Shown: positions 1 through 13,248, counted from the stretch's first letter. The stretch is DNA of 64,000 nt from Opisthocomus hoazin (GCF_030867145.1 NC_134414.1:75816504-75880503); one strand, 5' to 3'. Numbers and translations are program-made. Notes: generated by a model not told the origin, from the letters alone.

Positions 1-91
1 GCTGTTTTTTTAGGACAAGTGGCAATGACAAGCAAACACAATCGCTATTTTTGTAAAGGAAATGATAGAATTCAGTAATCTTGTGTTTTAC

Positions 92-257
92 CTGCGCCTG
101 GTAAATCAGCGCTTCTACATGAGAAGGCACTATAGTCACACCGTCTCTAAGGCGTCTGGAAGTATATTTAGGGCAAAACTCTGTGGTTTGTAGCCACAAC
201 CTTATTTTTCGGTTTTGGCTGCAATACATATTTATCCTGTATCTTTCTTGTCTGAAA
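92..257 (-). pseudogene. Broken TIR exon of the receptor relic
   Basis: Aligns along its length with the IL1R1 exon at 19050-19214, including the acceptor side (ttcag|TTTCAGA) and the block TGATTTACCAGG before the donor. It measures 166 nt against 165. Every frame has stops: one reads DKYVLQPKPKNK and stops, another reads SFALNILPDALE between stops. The CGY and GRDD region is unreadable. As it stands it cannot encode a TIR domain. Confidence 0.75.
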
Positions 258-3200
258 CTGAACAGGGCAAATAAAAACCCAGCAGAAATTTAAAGCCCTT
301 TATGTATATTTCTCCACCATTCCTACTTTAAGCTTCATTGCACAAGATAACTGCAATGAAGATATTAAGAATATCCTTGTACATACAAAACTTTTAAAGC
401 TATAAGACAAAATACCAAGATATGTAACTGCAGGTAATTATTTAGATACAGTTAAAGCTGTGTAAAACAGGCTGTTTTGATACCTATCATCCCAAACCAG
501 AATAATAGGAATGTCAAGGCCATCTAAATGTGTTTGCAGTGCTGAGAATGCGTAATTCCATTTTACTGAGCAATCCCACTGTCGATTTTAACACTAAGCT
601 GTAAAAGCTTAGCATTTACATCTTGCAGACATCCTTCTTACAAGAATTTCTCTGGACTTGTAAGTGGGGTAATCAAATCTCTTGCAGTTGCAAATTATTC
701 ACCAGTAGAGCACAGGAAGTAATTGGTACTTCTAGCATGTTTCTAGCAGAAAAGCCAAGCACACTTTTTATGGCAAAATATATCCTTTTTTCCCCCCAAA
801 GAAAATGATTCATTGATTTTCATGCATTCAACACATCTACTTTCTCCTACTTTATCTGCACATTGTAAGGTTCAAAACTCAGCTAGGGAAATCTGATTTG
901 GCAAGAAAACATTAGAGAAATGGGACATGGGACTGACTGGTAAAGAAAGAACTATTTTCAAGGTCATAACCATAAGCACTGGCAAAAGTCATATGGAGTT
1001 TTGTTTCACAAGGTAAACTATTTAATAAAATATTCTTTATCTATAAAAATGACCAATTAAATAGCAATTCAGAGGCATTGGAATGAGCAAAAGAATTACG
1101 TGGCCCACAAAACCACACCAATCCTCTCATTTCCTTTGAGAAATGTAATGGCAACTATGGAAGAAGGCAGCAAGGCTAATAGAAATAAAGATATGATCCA
1201 GGAAATTGCAGTAACTAAGAAGAAAGCAAAATTCTTAAGTTTCCTGCATATTTCATTCAGGGAAGCCAACCAGTTTCTGTCTCAAATTTCAGAGAAACTG
1301 GTGTATGAAGTTGCAGGCCCAGTAGCTAGCAATCTTGCAGCATGGCAAGGGCCACTGCAAGAGGTAATATCTTTCTTTGGGCCATCTGAAATATTTGGAG
1401 GAACAGACAAGCTTTTCTGGAGAAAAAACATTCTACTGTATTTAAAAAAAAATGTATATATTATACAACTGGAAAACAGACAATCTTCTGTTGACGAAGA
1501 AATACTCAAAAATGATCAAACTAAGCTGCAGGGTATGCAAAACCTTTTGATTCAGAAATGTTAAAATAGGAGTGGGTAAGTTGGAAATGGAAAATAGAAA
1601 GGTAATGCTGTAGCGTTCAGTTACATCACATTAGTCTGTTGTTTTGTTTCAATATCCTTATCACCTTCATCTTGGAAAACGATTATCATGGTAGAGCAGA
1701 GAAAGCTGAGTTATTTTGCAAAACCAGAATTGCAAGGTTGGCTGGGAAGCCAGCTAGTGAAAGATGACAGCAGATGCTTGAGAAGGGAAGAGCCAAGGTG
1801 TGGCAGTAGCTGCTGTCATGGAGGGAACTTGCCAGGGGATCAGCCATTGCCTGCATATCAATGTTTTCATCAGTGCTGTCAGCACAAAAAAAAATTGAAG
1901 TTTTTCTATGTAATTTACCAATGGCACAACAGTTGAAAGAGAATTATGTGACCCAGAGGCCTGGCTCATAACGATGTTTACTCACATGCTTCTCGTGCAC
2001 CCAGAAATTACACCACTACTTTTTTTTTCACACAAAAATAACGGCTTGCCATCCAGAATCATAGACTAAGGAGAAGAACTGGGTGTCAAGATTCCAATGA
2101 CTCACCAGTATGTTATAGCTAAAAAAAAAAAAAAAAATAAAAATCAAATGCTCTCTTAAATCAGGGGAACTATTTCCCGTAGAGTTAAAGAAATACCTAA
2201 AGCACCTGTAACGCACCAGTGCAAGTGTTCATTATAGGTCCCGGTGAGAAAGGTGCTCAGACTCATTGGGATATTGATTAAAATTTGCTTTATTGGAGAT
2301 AACCTGAGAAGGCAAAAGGAGATAGCACAGATAATCTTATATCTCTTCAGGTGCTGGGAAACCGGAGCTGCGCAGCATCAGCCAGACCTCTAGTCATGGC
2401 ATGGCATGCTGCACAAATCCTGCCTGTGGGAAGATGTGCCGGCACTGAAACCTTTAAAGTTTTTATGAGGTGTTCTCAGAAGTGGACAACTCTATTAATC
2501 ATCTCTACCATCAAGTGAAGGGATGTTGTAGGAGAACAGGCTGTTTCTCTTCAAGGTAAGCCGAGATATGCAGGTGGAGTCATCGCCAGGTGCCAAGTGG
2601 GAGCTGCCCCCAGGCTTCTCTGTTCTGGTGAGCTGGCTCAGGTTGTCCCGCAGCCACGGGCTACGTGCAGCACAGCTCAGGTCTGCGCCGACTCGCATCG
2701 GCTCTCACGTGTACTCCTCCGTGCACACGCACCTTCTGGTCAGGACCCTGACAACACTGTTGAGTGTATTGGCCCACCTTCAGCTGAAATGTTGGGTACT
2801 GTCCTGTCAATACATTAACAAATTCAAAGAGACTTCTCAGGAGTTCTGGTATACTAGGAAAAATGAGAAGCTTACTTTTCAGGAAGGGATTAAGTTAATT
2901 TGGCTTGTCTAGGTTAAACTGAAGACAGACTACAAATTCTGTCTATAAATAATACATCCAGTAGATACCAATGAAGAAGAATATGTATCAACTGTCAATT
3001 AATACATTAAGGCTACAGATTTATAAGTTTCTAAGAATCAGATTGAATTATATTCTTGAATAACAACAATGGAGATGAGAAACCTAACTGCTTTGTTAGG
3101 ATTAAGCATCATACATCACAGAGAGAACAATATATCTGAACACTTGAGATGGGAACAAACTAGCTGAAGGGCAGAGGAAGCCCCTTCCTAGCCTGTGTTC

Positions 3201-6200
3201 CTCAAGCTCAGACCTTCTAGGTGCTATATATACATTGCACAGGTATACACAACCAAGTTCTTGGTTACAGACAAGGAAAAAATTTATAGTTAAATACACG
3301 TGACGCTGGCAGAAAGTTATTTCTCAGGGGCGTGTGATGAAACCTTTGAAAAACTGGAGGGCAGAGTAGGGATCTACAATTTAGCTGGCGAAAAGATAAC
3401 ATGGGAAATACCAAACAAAATTCTCCGATGAGGTTGTCTCCTGCAAGACTTCACAATTACTTACTTTGACTTCTTAGCAGTCCTAGGAGTGAGTACTGCA
3501 CTTTATCTGTGTGATTATGCAGGCGTACCCCCTTTCTGCAGGCAAAGAGGATGGGATTTAATGCCAAGGCACAACATCAGTCTTTAAAAATATGTAGAGT
3601 AATACTTCTGTCTTGCAACAGTGAAAAATGCTGGTGCAAGAAGTCCTGCAATCAAGCAACCACGAGAATTTCGAGGTAAACCAGCAAAGAAAGACATAAT
3701 GAAAGTGTTGCGTCAGTCACTGGAACTTTCAAGCAAATGCAAAACACAAAAATTTAGGTCTCCTTAAGATGCCTAAAGTGAGTTCTCTGGACAATTCATA
3801 GACAGTCAAATCTCCCACTTATGGTGGTTTTTTTTATTATTTAAAACTAGTCAAGAAATTACTCCAGCTTCTTTGGAAGAATTTCACTGTAGGTCATTAA
3901 AACACGTGAGCTTCATCAGTAGAAGGAAAGGAACAAAGCATTTCAGTTCCCTTACTGAGGAAAAAAGTCTTAGAATCAAGTGCTTGCTACAACTTCAACG
4001 GTTTCTTTCTATACTTCTTAATTATTTTAGTTATACTTAATTATTTAGTAGATGCCTTAAATTTTTCTGATTTTCATTAATATTCTTTCTAGGGGCTCAG
4101 TTGTCCAAGTCTCCACATACATTGGTCTCGGTTACTCTAGCAGAATTAGGGGTAACTTTGTTGTTCGTAACTAGGGCAGTGTTCACTGTTTTAATAACTG
4201 AGCCACCTTAAAGCAATGTGTGATGCAACATGGCCAGTGTGTCACACAAATGACAATGTTTGTAGCCTCCTATCTGCACTTATGTGATATTGAGCTTCAC
4301 TGTAGAGAAGCAGCACCCATCAAGAAAAGAATCTTGTATATAAAAAGAGAAACAATGAAGTTGATGCTAGGAAAACAGCTCTGTTTTGAGAGCACAGTGG
4401 TGAAGACATGGTCTATCATCTTAAGTACTTAAAAGTCACTCAAATCTCTTCAAAACATACTGAGAACGGAGACCCAAGATTATGAATATTAAATATTTCT
4501 ATTGCAGTAGTATACCCATGAGCAGAGCTTTTTGTGGCTAGGTACTCCATAGCTGCATACAGCCACTGTCCCAAACAGACCGCATTCAAAATAGAGAAAA
4601 ATGTCTTGGTATCGTAGTCCAATGAGGAAAGAGACTGAGAAACTGGCTTGTACAGTGCTGACAATTCTTGGGATGTCAACAAATGCCCAGCTCTTGCAAA
4701 TTTCATCTCTCTTTCAAAGACAACCAAATGTGTCTAGATTTTCCTTTAAAAAAAAAAAAAAGAATTAAAAATATAAGCTGAGTGGACAACTGATGCTCAC
4801 TAAATTGAAGACAAAGAAAAGAACCCAAATCTACAATAAACATTTTTGTGTTTTGAAAGTACATTTAAAAATAATTTGCATGCTGGTACTACCAGGATAC
4901 GGGTAAACCGTGCCAGCAGAACTGGCAGTACGTATGCTGTTCTGCCTGCCTGCCCCATGGCACGCGGGCGTTGCACCTGCAGATGTCAGACCAAATCCTT
5001 AAACGAAGACGACTGTCAGACTGCTAAAGCCTAACTAAGCGTGTGAGGGAAGCGGAGCGAGAAAGGTGAAGATAATGCACAGAGGTCACATCCTCTTTTT
5101 GACAAAATGCCCTCCTGTAAAGCCATACCCTCTGAAGTATCATGCTAGTTCTCTGCTGAAGTCCGTTATAAATCAGTGAGATGGTGTTTCTCCAATTCAA
5201 ACACTGTGAATCAAAGACAAAAGTGAAAAGCAAAACATTTGTGTTCAGAAACAGCTGAAAACCATGTACAAATACAGCTACAAATCTTCCTCTCTGACTC
5301 TCCTTTCTACAAAAAACTGACTACTGTATTATTGACTTTCCAAGGTACAGGAGGTAAGTTGTCTTTGAAGCTTGATACATTGCAGTTTATGAAGATACTA
5401 CACTCTAAAAAACACCATTAGAGTGTGGCCTTAAAAATTGTTTAGTTTTATATAGTCTGAACTGTTCAAGCAATAGGAAACAGCAAGAAGCTGAAGAGGA
5501 ATTTGACAGAACAAAGGAACCTTGTTTTAGAAATATGAGGCTTTTCTAGCTCCCTTTTCAGATTATGTTTGCTTCTGGAGACTCCAGTCCTGCAAATCAC
5601 TCTCTCATTTAACATGAGGTTCAGAAAGCTGCTTTTGGCACCTAAGCCAGAGCCAATGGCATTCATGTAGCCAAGTGTTAAAGGGACACTATGAAAGCCC
5701 AACAGTCTCTAAACTGAACTTCTGCAATCCTTTAATCCTACATGACTAACCAAGGGTTTCTGCACACAAACAGGAGCATCCTAGTATAAGTAGCTCCTGT
5801 GGAAGGTTGGCCAGTATAACATGTAACACACATAACCTGAATTATTCACGTGAGTAAGTTCTCAGACTCAGCATTTAATGCATTTGGGCTGTTTTAAAAT
5901 CACTGCCTTTGCTTCTGTTTAGTATCTGTGCAGGTAAACATTCTTCAGTTCTTGAAGTTCATGCACAAATAAGCACATTTAACATGTTTAAGTATTAAAT
6001 TTGGCCCTTAAAGGTGATTTGTAAAGGGAAAGATATCTTGAAGATAGCTACAACAATGTGTGTTTGCATTTTTTCATGGTTTTTTAATTACTTTTTAGAA
6101 GCTAAATAGTCACACGTGTTCCTTTTCTGTGTATAATGAGGGGATGGATGAAACCACATCTCCCACGTCTTAGACCAGTGCCCTAATCAGCTGACTGCAC

Positions 6201-7137
6201 AACGCAACAAAGTCAGTTGGGTTGTCCCCAAACTGGCCTTGATGATTTTAAGCAAACACTACATAGCAAAGCAAAATGGTACACTGTATGAAAGACTGAG
6301 ACTGTGAGAGAATTTTACTAACTGGAAGAATCAGATTTAAGATAATCGAGCACTAGCATTAGACCTCACTCTCTTTTTTAATGATTAGGGATAGGCAAAG
6401 TCTGAAATTCGGAAAGTTTGATTTATCTCCTAAAAATATGTCATCACTCACGGTCACTGAATAATAGCATTCAAACAAACTCCAAGTTCATGTTTTCTGT
6501 ACCTTTCTCTGCTGTTCAGACAAAATAGATTTTATCTATTCTAGGACCACAGTTTCAAACTCGTCACTGTAGCATCCCAGCGCACCCCACATGAGCCACA
6601 GAAAATCAGCTAGCAGATTTAATGCGTTGGTTGGCGTTATCTCTACTTCTGAAGATAAAACTCAGTTTAAAGGAAAGTAAAGTAAAGATGTGTCAGCATC
6701 TTAAAGGTAAGATGTGTCAGCACATCATCTGTTAATTTCCTTTCTACCAGATGCCAGCCTGTACTAATTTTCCCCTACAGAAATCTTTTTGCATATTGCC
6801 CATCAGATATTTCTCTCCTCTGGCATTTCCCCCTTAAGCTCCTCACTGCGAGTTTCCCAATATTCCACTGAGGCAAAACTTAACAAATTACTTCTGCTGT
6901 GCTGAAGGCCTGCACAAACCCCCTATCTTTCTACATATATCACCAGGCACATAAACAAAGAACACTTTTTTTAATCTGTGAACACAAAGGGAAATCCAAG
7001 AATGTGTGGACAGTATGGAAAAGGTTTTCTAATAAGAACAAGTCTGAACAATCACAATAAATGCATCAAGTGCATCACTGAAATAGATAAATTTAACTTA
7101 AAACCAGCAGATGGAAGAGATAACATTAAGTACTTAC
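258..7137. other. Intron-like sequence inside the receptor relic
   Basis: AT-rich non-coding sequence. The expected Ig3 and transmembrane exons were not recognised. The 154-codon ORF at 1100-1564 (+) matches nothing I know. A near-duplicate of about 18 bp (AAGATGTGTCAGCA) occurs near 6686 and 6711. A possible LTR lies at 2230-2720. Confidence 0.4.
2230..2720 (-). mobile_element. Possible degraded LTR fragment
   Basis: Locally GC-richer than its surroundings. On the minus strand it has a GC-rich block, CATAAAAAC and then CCAATAAAGC near 2288-2297, followed by sequence resembling an R-U5 junction. This order suggests an LTR, but no terminal repeat or target duplication was identified. Confidence 0.25.
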
Positions 7138-7212
7138 CAAGTTTAATTTCAGTCACACGGGTTTTTGGAAAAAGCAGCTCATTTTCTTCCTGAAGGGGTG
7201 AAGGGAGTGTTT
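7138..7212 (-). pseudogene. Open linker exon of the receptor relic
   Basis: 75 nt with acceptor tagtcttag and consensus donor GTAAGT, phase 1 to phase 1, the same phases as the 66-nt IL1R1 linker exon at 31182. It encodes a hinge ending LLFPKTRVTEIKLG, parallel to [13 protein letters not shown] in IL1R1. No defect is visible. It is called pseudogene only because of the broken TIR exon. Confidence 0.6.
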
Positions 7213-9080
7213 CTAAGACTAAACAAACAAACAAAAAACCCGCAAATAGAAACATTATCTGAAAAAAATCACTAGTCTAAAAATATCTACCAAAACAAGT
7301 GAGACAGCACTAGCCTAGAAATACCACTAACAGCTGAGAGCGCAACATTCTGTTTCACTAATGAACTGCAAAAAAGCAGGTCTGCACCTGAATTCCTGCT
7401 CTTTGCACCTGGTATAGCTAAGTTTTTTAGCATTCTTCTACTTGTCTGGGCTGCTAAGTTTGAATGTAGCATTGACCAAAAAAAAACCCAACAGATGTAA
7501 GAAAAGACGGACTGGGGAAAAAGAGAAAGCATTGTTATGCTACTAGAAATACCTGAACAATATTATTCTAGATTAAAATAAAGCTTTCTTGTGAAATACC
7601 TATCCTGTGTAGTAGACAAATATTCAAATTTTTCAGATAATTAAAAAAAAAAAGAAAAGAAAACAAAAAAAAGCCTTTTGGCTCATTAGTCATCTTCTCA
7701 ATCCAGCTCCCGCCTTTGCATTATTTCGTTTTTAAGCCAGAAACGAACAAGAGCCTTTACCATCACCCTTCACTGTTCGAATAATCATCTGGTTTTAGGA
7801 CCAGCACAGTACTGAGACAGCTTCCAGACTTCTGTACCTCTCTCTTGCCTTTTTCAGGTGCATGTAAATAATTTAACTGAAAACATAAGTGCTTTCTGTA
7901 GCATTACGGAAGACTTTTGCAAACACCTGGTTTATGTTAGTAATTGTTCCAAGTTTGTAGTCATAGCGGTGGTTTGTTGGAAAAAAGCCACACCACTAGA
8001 ACTGTGACAACATTTATATTTATACTGGTAGCCTAGGCAGAACAGAGATTGCTCAGGGAAGGAACATCATCCAGGGGTCCTGGGTGGATAAAGCAAGAGC
8101 TGAGACTGAAAAGAAGGACTGAAAAAAGAAGCACCAGTAGCTGACAGAATGGGTCTTTGGCCGTTATTCCTTTGGGGTCAGTGGGAAAGGGGGGCTGGCA
8201 ATGTTGATCAAGTGTTTGCACTGGAACTTCTCGTAATATTTCAGCCTCTCTAAGCACTGACCATTCATCACCAGGATGCATGCTGGGGGTCTGCTGGAGA
8301 CCTGGGCAGGGCATGCTCATGACTCCCTTCTAGCATCAGGCTGGGTTTTCTTCCAGGGAAATCCACACGACAACCCGGTGTGGGGTCAGGATACAACTGT
8401 GGTGTGCACCTAGACTCCATAGCACTGAGAGCTAACACGCCCTGTAATACAGCTGTTGCCATGGAGAGCTCTCAAAGGTTTTATTTGCCCTTCTGCATGT
8501 CCGCAGGAGACCTGCCTGACTGGACTTGCACGTCTTCCATTCCCAAAGCAATGAAGGGGCTAGGACATGCTAGGAAGGTGTCCAAACCACCCACGTTCAT
8601 GCTCCCACAGCCTGATGAACTGCCACAAACTGTGACCTGCCTGTTCCTCACCACAATCACCTTCCAAGAAACTGCAAGTGTTGATATCACTTCGAGGCTG
8701 GCAATTTTCACCTCAAATTTTCACTCTCTACTCATAACCAACATCATTTGACTACGAAAGAGCAGTTGCTGACAAGAACACCAAGTCAAGGGTAACTAGC
8801 TAATGGCTGGGCTCCTGGGCTCTGAATTTGAAAACGAATATGCTTCTAAATGTACAAAACACAAGACTATGAACAGATTATCAATAATTCTATTATATCT
8901 TCATATTTTAGAATGGATTACTATAATAGAAGAAAACTGTTTTCTTGGGTGTTTCAATTCAACGTTCCTCATGAATACAAAGAATCGTCACGTCAAACTT
9001 CTGGATTTAGATAAAGAAATTATAGAAAATCCATAGAATTGCACCACCTTGTTGCACAAAAGACTGAGAAGTAGACTGAC
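7213..9080. other. Intron-like sequence of the receptor relic
   Basis: No exon was recognised. A locally GC-richer part (about 8030-8760) carries short ORFs on both strands without family resemblance. Poly-A-rich runs occur near 7646-7672. Confidence 0.35.
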
Positions 9081-9234
9081 TAATAACTTCTACATAAATG
9101 TTATATTGTTTTCCCAAGTAATTATATGAGATTTTGCATAAATAATTCACTCCATTCCTTTTACAGTCGTATTGGTTAGTACAAGATCCCTCTGTCAATC
9201 TAAGAAACATTTTGTCTTTAAGCGGATTACATTC
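9081..9234 (-). pseudogene. Open Ig2 exon of the receptor relic
   Basis: 154 nt, phase 0 to phase 1 as in IL1R1, acceptor acatttag and a weak donor GTCAGT. It begins ECNPLKDK and contains NYLCKISYNYLGKQYNI, matching the [17 protein letters not shown] region of IL1R1. It is 21 nt shorter, and the Asp-x-Gly spacing before NYxC is disturbed. These are signs of divergence without a stop. Confidence 0.62.
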
Positions 9235-12200
9235 CTAAATGCACTAACAATTAATTACTAAAACATGAACAGATAATATAAATAAAGAACTTAATTAAAA
9301 ATCTGTAATATTCCTTCTTAAGAATGCAGAAAGTAATTTTGCTGGTAATAATATAATTCCTTTCTCATTAAGACATCTCTGAAAACTTCTTTCTTTATTT
9401 TCCACTTTGCGTATTATAGATAACTGCTGGGTTTGCCGACGATGTGCTGACAAGCCTGTGACAAACACTGCAATGCCAGAGCAGTCCACCAAGGCAAGGC
9501 ACATGAGAAAGGGTACCAGGGCTCAGGGATGTGTCCCAGACGCACTGAGCAGCCTTCGCTTCTTTAGGCTACGCATAGAGCCATTCTAGCCAAGGGAAGT
9601 ATCACTTATTGCCAACATTCATGTACATCTATGTACAAAAATTAAGGTGTCTTTTTAACATGCCATTTAGAAAGTGAAGAGGGGCAGAGAAAATAACTGA
9701 GCATATCTAAAAGGCTTGATATACAAAGCCCCCTCTTACACAAACAACACCTTTGCCTTTTACAGCAAGATGCATTTACCATTTAAGCAGCAGCTGCAAA
9801 GAAAATGGCTTTAGTTTCAAATTAATCACAACACATTTAAATAATTAAAAATATTTTAGTTACACTACTGCTAAGCTTTGCTGGAACCATCACTTTGCTT
9901 GAACAGCTCTCACCATACAGCTAGTGTAATTCCAAAGGCAGTTAGAGATGCTCATCTCTGAGGGGTACCAGCCGCAGCAAAATTAAACATGTTGAAATTA
10001 GAATAGAAAGCTCCACTTTGTGTGTGTTTGTGTGCTCCCCCCTCCTGCTCCCCCTCCCCCTTGCTCAAGCCATAAACACCAGTGGGGTTGTGATGGCCAC
10101 ATCCAGCTTAGGCTGGACTTTGGGGTCGGATGGCAACACAGGAGCCAAGCGCTCTCTGGAACAGGGCCCCAGACCTCCTGCTGGTATGCGAATATGACTA
10201 CAAGTCAATCATCTTGCTCTATAGTGGACGGCCCAGGGCCCGCTGAGGTCTCCTGAAGCAACAGCAGGCTGCGTGCCAGGATCTCCCCTTGAGTAGGGAC
10301 ACCTCTCAAGGTTATTCCTCAAGGTTGAGAGAATCCTTATCGCATCAGATCCTGGTAAGTGACTAATAAGCATGCTGAAACTTTGGAAATCTTAGCGAAG
10401 TGATATAAAGGATTGAATGCGCACATACAACCCTTTAGTCATGAACCGTTGACCAAGTCCGGGACTGAGTCTGGATCCAGCCGCACCTAGACTCCTCTCT
10501 TGCAAAGGAGTTCAGAAAGCAAAGGTGTCCCTTCTGAACCTCATGACTCCACGGGATGGTGTCCCTGAGAGTTCTGACCCTGCCCTCTATGTGCTAAACA
10601 ATCCAGTGTATCTCGTCATCGAATCTTGTTAAACCACTGTCACGTTTACTATTTAATTTTGTTATCTCACTGTTTTGTATTAATAAAATAGATTGTTGCT
10701 GCTCTCTCGTGATGAAGTGCACCACTCCATCCGTGACAGTATTTCACAGCAGTGTTTGGAAATGGGTACACAGAAGTCCTGGAGTTATCTCCACAAAAGC
10801 CATTTGGGTTTTGCATAAAATTCATTTTGTCTTTTTTTTTGTGTGTGTGTTTTGTTTTCTTGCGTTCAGGAACAAAACGTGCAACTGCAAGAGCAAAGCA
10901 AAGCAGCTTCTCACAGGGAGATGCTCTGGACTGACTCCCTCCCATCACAGGCATTTGGCTTCTACTTCTGTACCAAGTCCAGTGAAAGTTCATTTAACAG
11001 TGAGACACTTCACTACCGTTAGGATGCCATGTGGGCTGGCAGCTCCCTCTCAGCCAGGGCCATCCCAGTGTCCCCAGCAAGGGAGCAGAGTGGTATAAAA
11101 TGGGGCTCCTGGGCCCAAGGTGCGGTTGATTTGGGCCAGTAAGGCTTATTAGCACCCTCAGAGCCCTGATGTCAATAGACCATCAGTAAGAAGAGACTGC
11201 CTGTTCTCTGCAAACACTAAACATGGATTATGCAATGCCTTGTTCAAATTACCTCTCTCTGTATTTTCAGAGAGTGCACATCCACTTCATGGGAACAAAA
11301 CCAAACAATTTTAAAAAGAGCAAGCAGGGAACTACAGAATAAAAGTATGTAGGTGCTGAAAAGGCTCTTCAATACTCCTGCAGGACAAACATTCAAACAA
11401 TAAATGCACACAAACCAAAACATAATAGGAAAAACCTGTAAATTTTTCATCATAATCCCATTCTAAAATCCTGTTCTTGAGTCCATTTTAGATGTGGAAA
11501 TTAGACTGATTCACTGGATGTCTGCTTTAGTGTCTTCCTGAAGTCAACAGTTCTTTCTATGCCCCCTTTCTTTCTCTTGCTTCGTCCAGGGGTGTTGGGT
11601 TTGGTTAATTTGCTTCCCTTTAAGTTCATTACCAGTGAAGACATCCAAGAACTACATTAGCTTTACTCACCTCACATGAGTATCTTCTTTATTATTCGTA
11701 CTGAATGGAAAGCTTTGCTGGCAGTGGCTTTGAGGAGGACAGGACTAAACTAAGAAGAATTCTGAAAAGCCCACACAGGAGGGCTTTTTCACAGTACTGG
11801 CCACATTCCTACTGTTCCTCTAGTCCAGGCAGGAAACCTGCTGGTCAGGCTGGCTTCAGCTCTCGCAGTAAACTGTGCTGAATCCATTTACCAGGGAACG
11901 GTGATTTTCTCTGACTTGACTCCTTCCACTGCAATCTTTTAATCCCTAAGTACGCAGACTTAGTTCTAAACTGACTTATCTTGGAAGAGGTGGGGAACAA
12001 AGAGCACCTTAGCAGAAGCAAATCATCCGCCACCTCCTGTTTAAAAAGAGTTTGTGCTGTGCTGCTGTCAGCACGGAAGTGATGCTCATAGTGATCCCCT
12101 TCCTAAGTCGAAGCAACAAATGCATAGGACCATCAAATACACATTAATTTGCTGCCTGAACCCTAGCCTGGGTTTTAGACAGGTGTATAGTATGGATTAG

Positions 12201-13229
12201 GCCTGAAAAAAAAAAACAAAAGCATTATAAATACAGGTCTTGAAAATACTTCATATGGGAAATTTCACATGAAAATGCTGATACAGTCTAAATATAGAAT
12301 TAAAACTTCTTGCTGCTGGTTGTACAGAAGTTAACAAACATGCTTAGAGTCTGAAAAACTACTACTGTGAGAGTCACACAGGTATATAAAAACTCATTTC
12401 AGAAGAATTCCTCTAATGGCTTTCTGATCTGCTTATCTATCTGGCATGAAAAAACAAGCCCAGGATTAAACCAGCTGGCGTAAACAGAGCTGGCGCTACC
12501 TGTACTAGGAGAAGGGTCAGGAATGGTATTCAGCAACAGCTTTTGGGAAGTTGTTCAAAACAATCAGAATGCAAAAAGTATAGACCAAATTTAAAACTCC
12601 TAGTTTTATAAACTCATTTAATCTATTAGAATTGAAAATTATTCTTTAAACCCCATGCTAAGCACATTAGCCCTTCTGAAATAACCATGAGGTCTCGTGT
12701 CACACCAGCCCCTACAGCCCCACTGCCCAGGCTCTGGCTTTCTCAGAGCAGATCAGAAAGTTAGGGCTTGCCTAAGGAGCCAAGCAGAGTAGGCTGCCTC
12801 TCCACTACTGATAAGCAGCCCTTCACATCTCCTCCATTTGAGGTCTCCTGCATTTCCTCCAGCTCCTGAGGAGCTGCAGCAGAAGGTTGCTCAGTGGGGC
12901 ACTGCTGGGGACCACGCTGGTCCCAGAGAGCGAGGCAGCAGCCTTGGGGCTGCTCCAGCTTCACCTCACTGCACAGGGAGTACCGGACAGAGCAGAGCCA
13001 AGTTCACCGCTCCTGCCTGCCCAGGCAGGATGACATGGTTAGTGCTAATGCTGTGCCAAGACTAGATTAACATAGTGGTTAATGAGACCCTTTCGCCCAC
13101 ACAGACTGAGCAGCAGATCGAATACAGTGGTCTTCTTTAAGACACTTCAAGTCAAGACCGTTGCTTGCTGTTGTTCATTCTCTGCATGCGTTAGTGGAGG
13201 AATGAGGGAAAAAACAGTAGTGCTGTAAG
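9235..13229. other. Sequence between receptor relic and IL1R1
   Basis: Apart from the probable LTR at 10150-10738, no gene was recognised. The Ig1 and signal-peptide exons of the relic would be expected here or further toward IL1R1. None could be identified by comparison with the IL1R1 exons. Confidence 0.4.
10150..10738 (+). mobile_element. Probable solo LTR of an avian endogenous retrovirus
   Basis: Compact, GC-richer block ending in a TATTAATAAAATAG polyadenylation-type signal near 10678, then a roughly 45-bp U5-like segment ending GTGACA at 10738. I recall similar sequence as an interspersed repeat in songbird genomes. No internal retroviral genes were found. The 5' boundary and target duplication are not resolved. 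Confidence 0.45.
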
Positions 13230-13248
13230 AAAAAACAAATGTAGTGCC

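Larger units (their letters stand above)
92..9234 (-). pseudogene. Relic of a second IL-1 receptor family gene, IL1RL2-like
   Basis: Three collinear minus-strand segments match IL1R1 exons in sequence and splice context: Ig2 (9081-9234), linker (7138-7212) and first TIR exon (92-257). They lie directly downstream of IL1R1 in the same orientation, where mammals carry IL1RL2. The TIR piece has segments reminiscent of IL1RL2 (YVLQPKPK; SFALNILPDALE) in different frames with several stops. The Ig2 and linker pieces are still open with compatible phases. No homologous Ig1, Ig3, transmembrane or signal exon was found. Most likely a decayed IL1RL2; a decayed tandem copy of IL1R1 or a partly functional divergent gene are alternatives. 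Confidence 0.6.

Noticed and set aside
4440..4727. 95-codon minus-strand ORF, considered as another relic exon
   Set aside because: No Ig cysteine/tryptophan pattern and no match to any IL1R1 exon.
5024..5233. Minus-strand ORF with an AG acceptor and Trp/Leu pattern, considered as the missing Ig3 exon of the receptor relic
   Set aside because: In the phase required by the linker exon it hits a stop, and the residue similarity is marginal.
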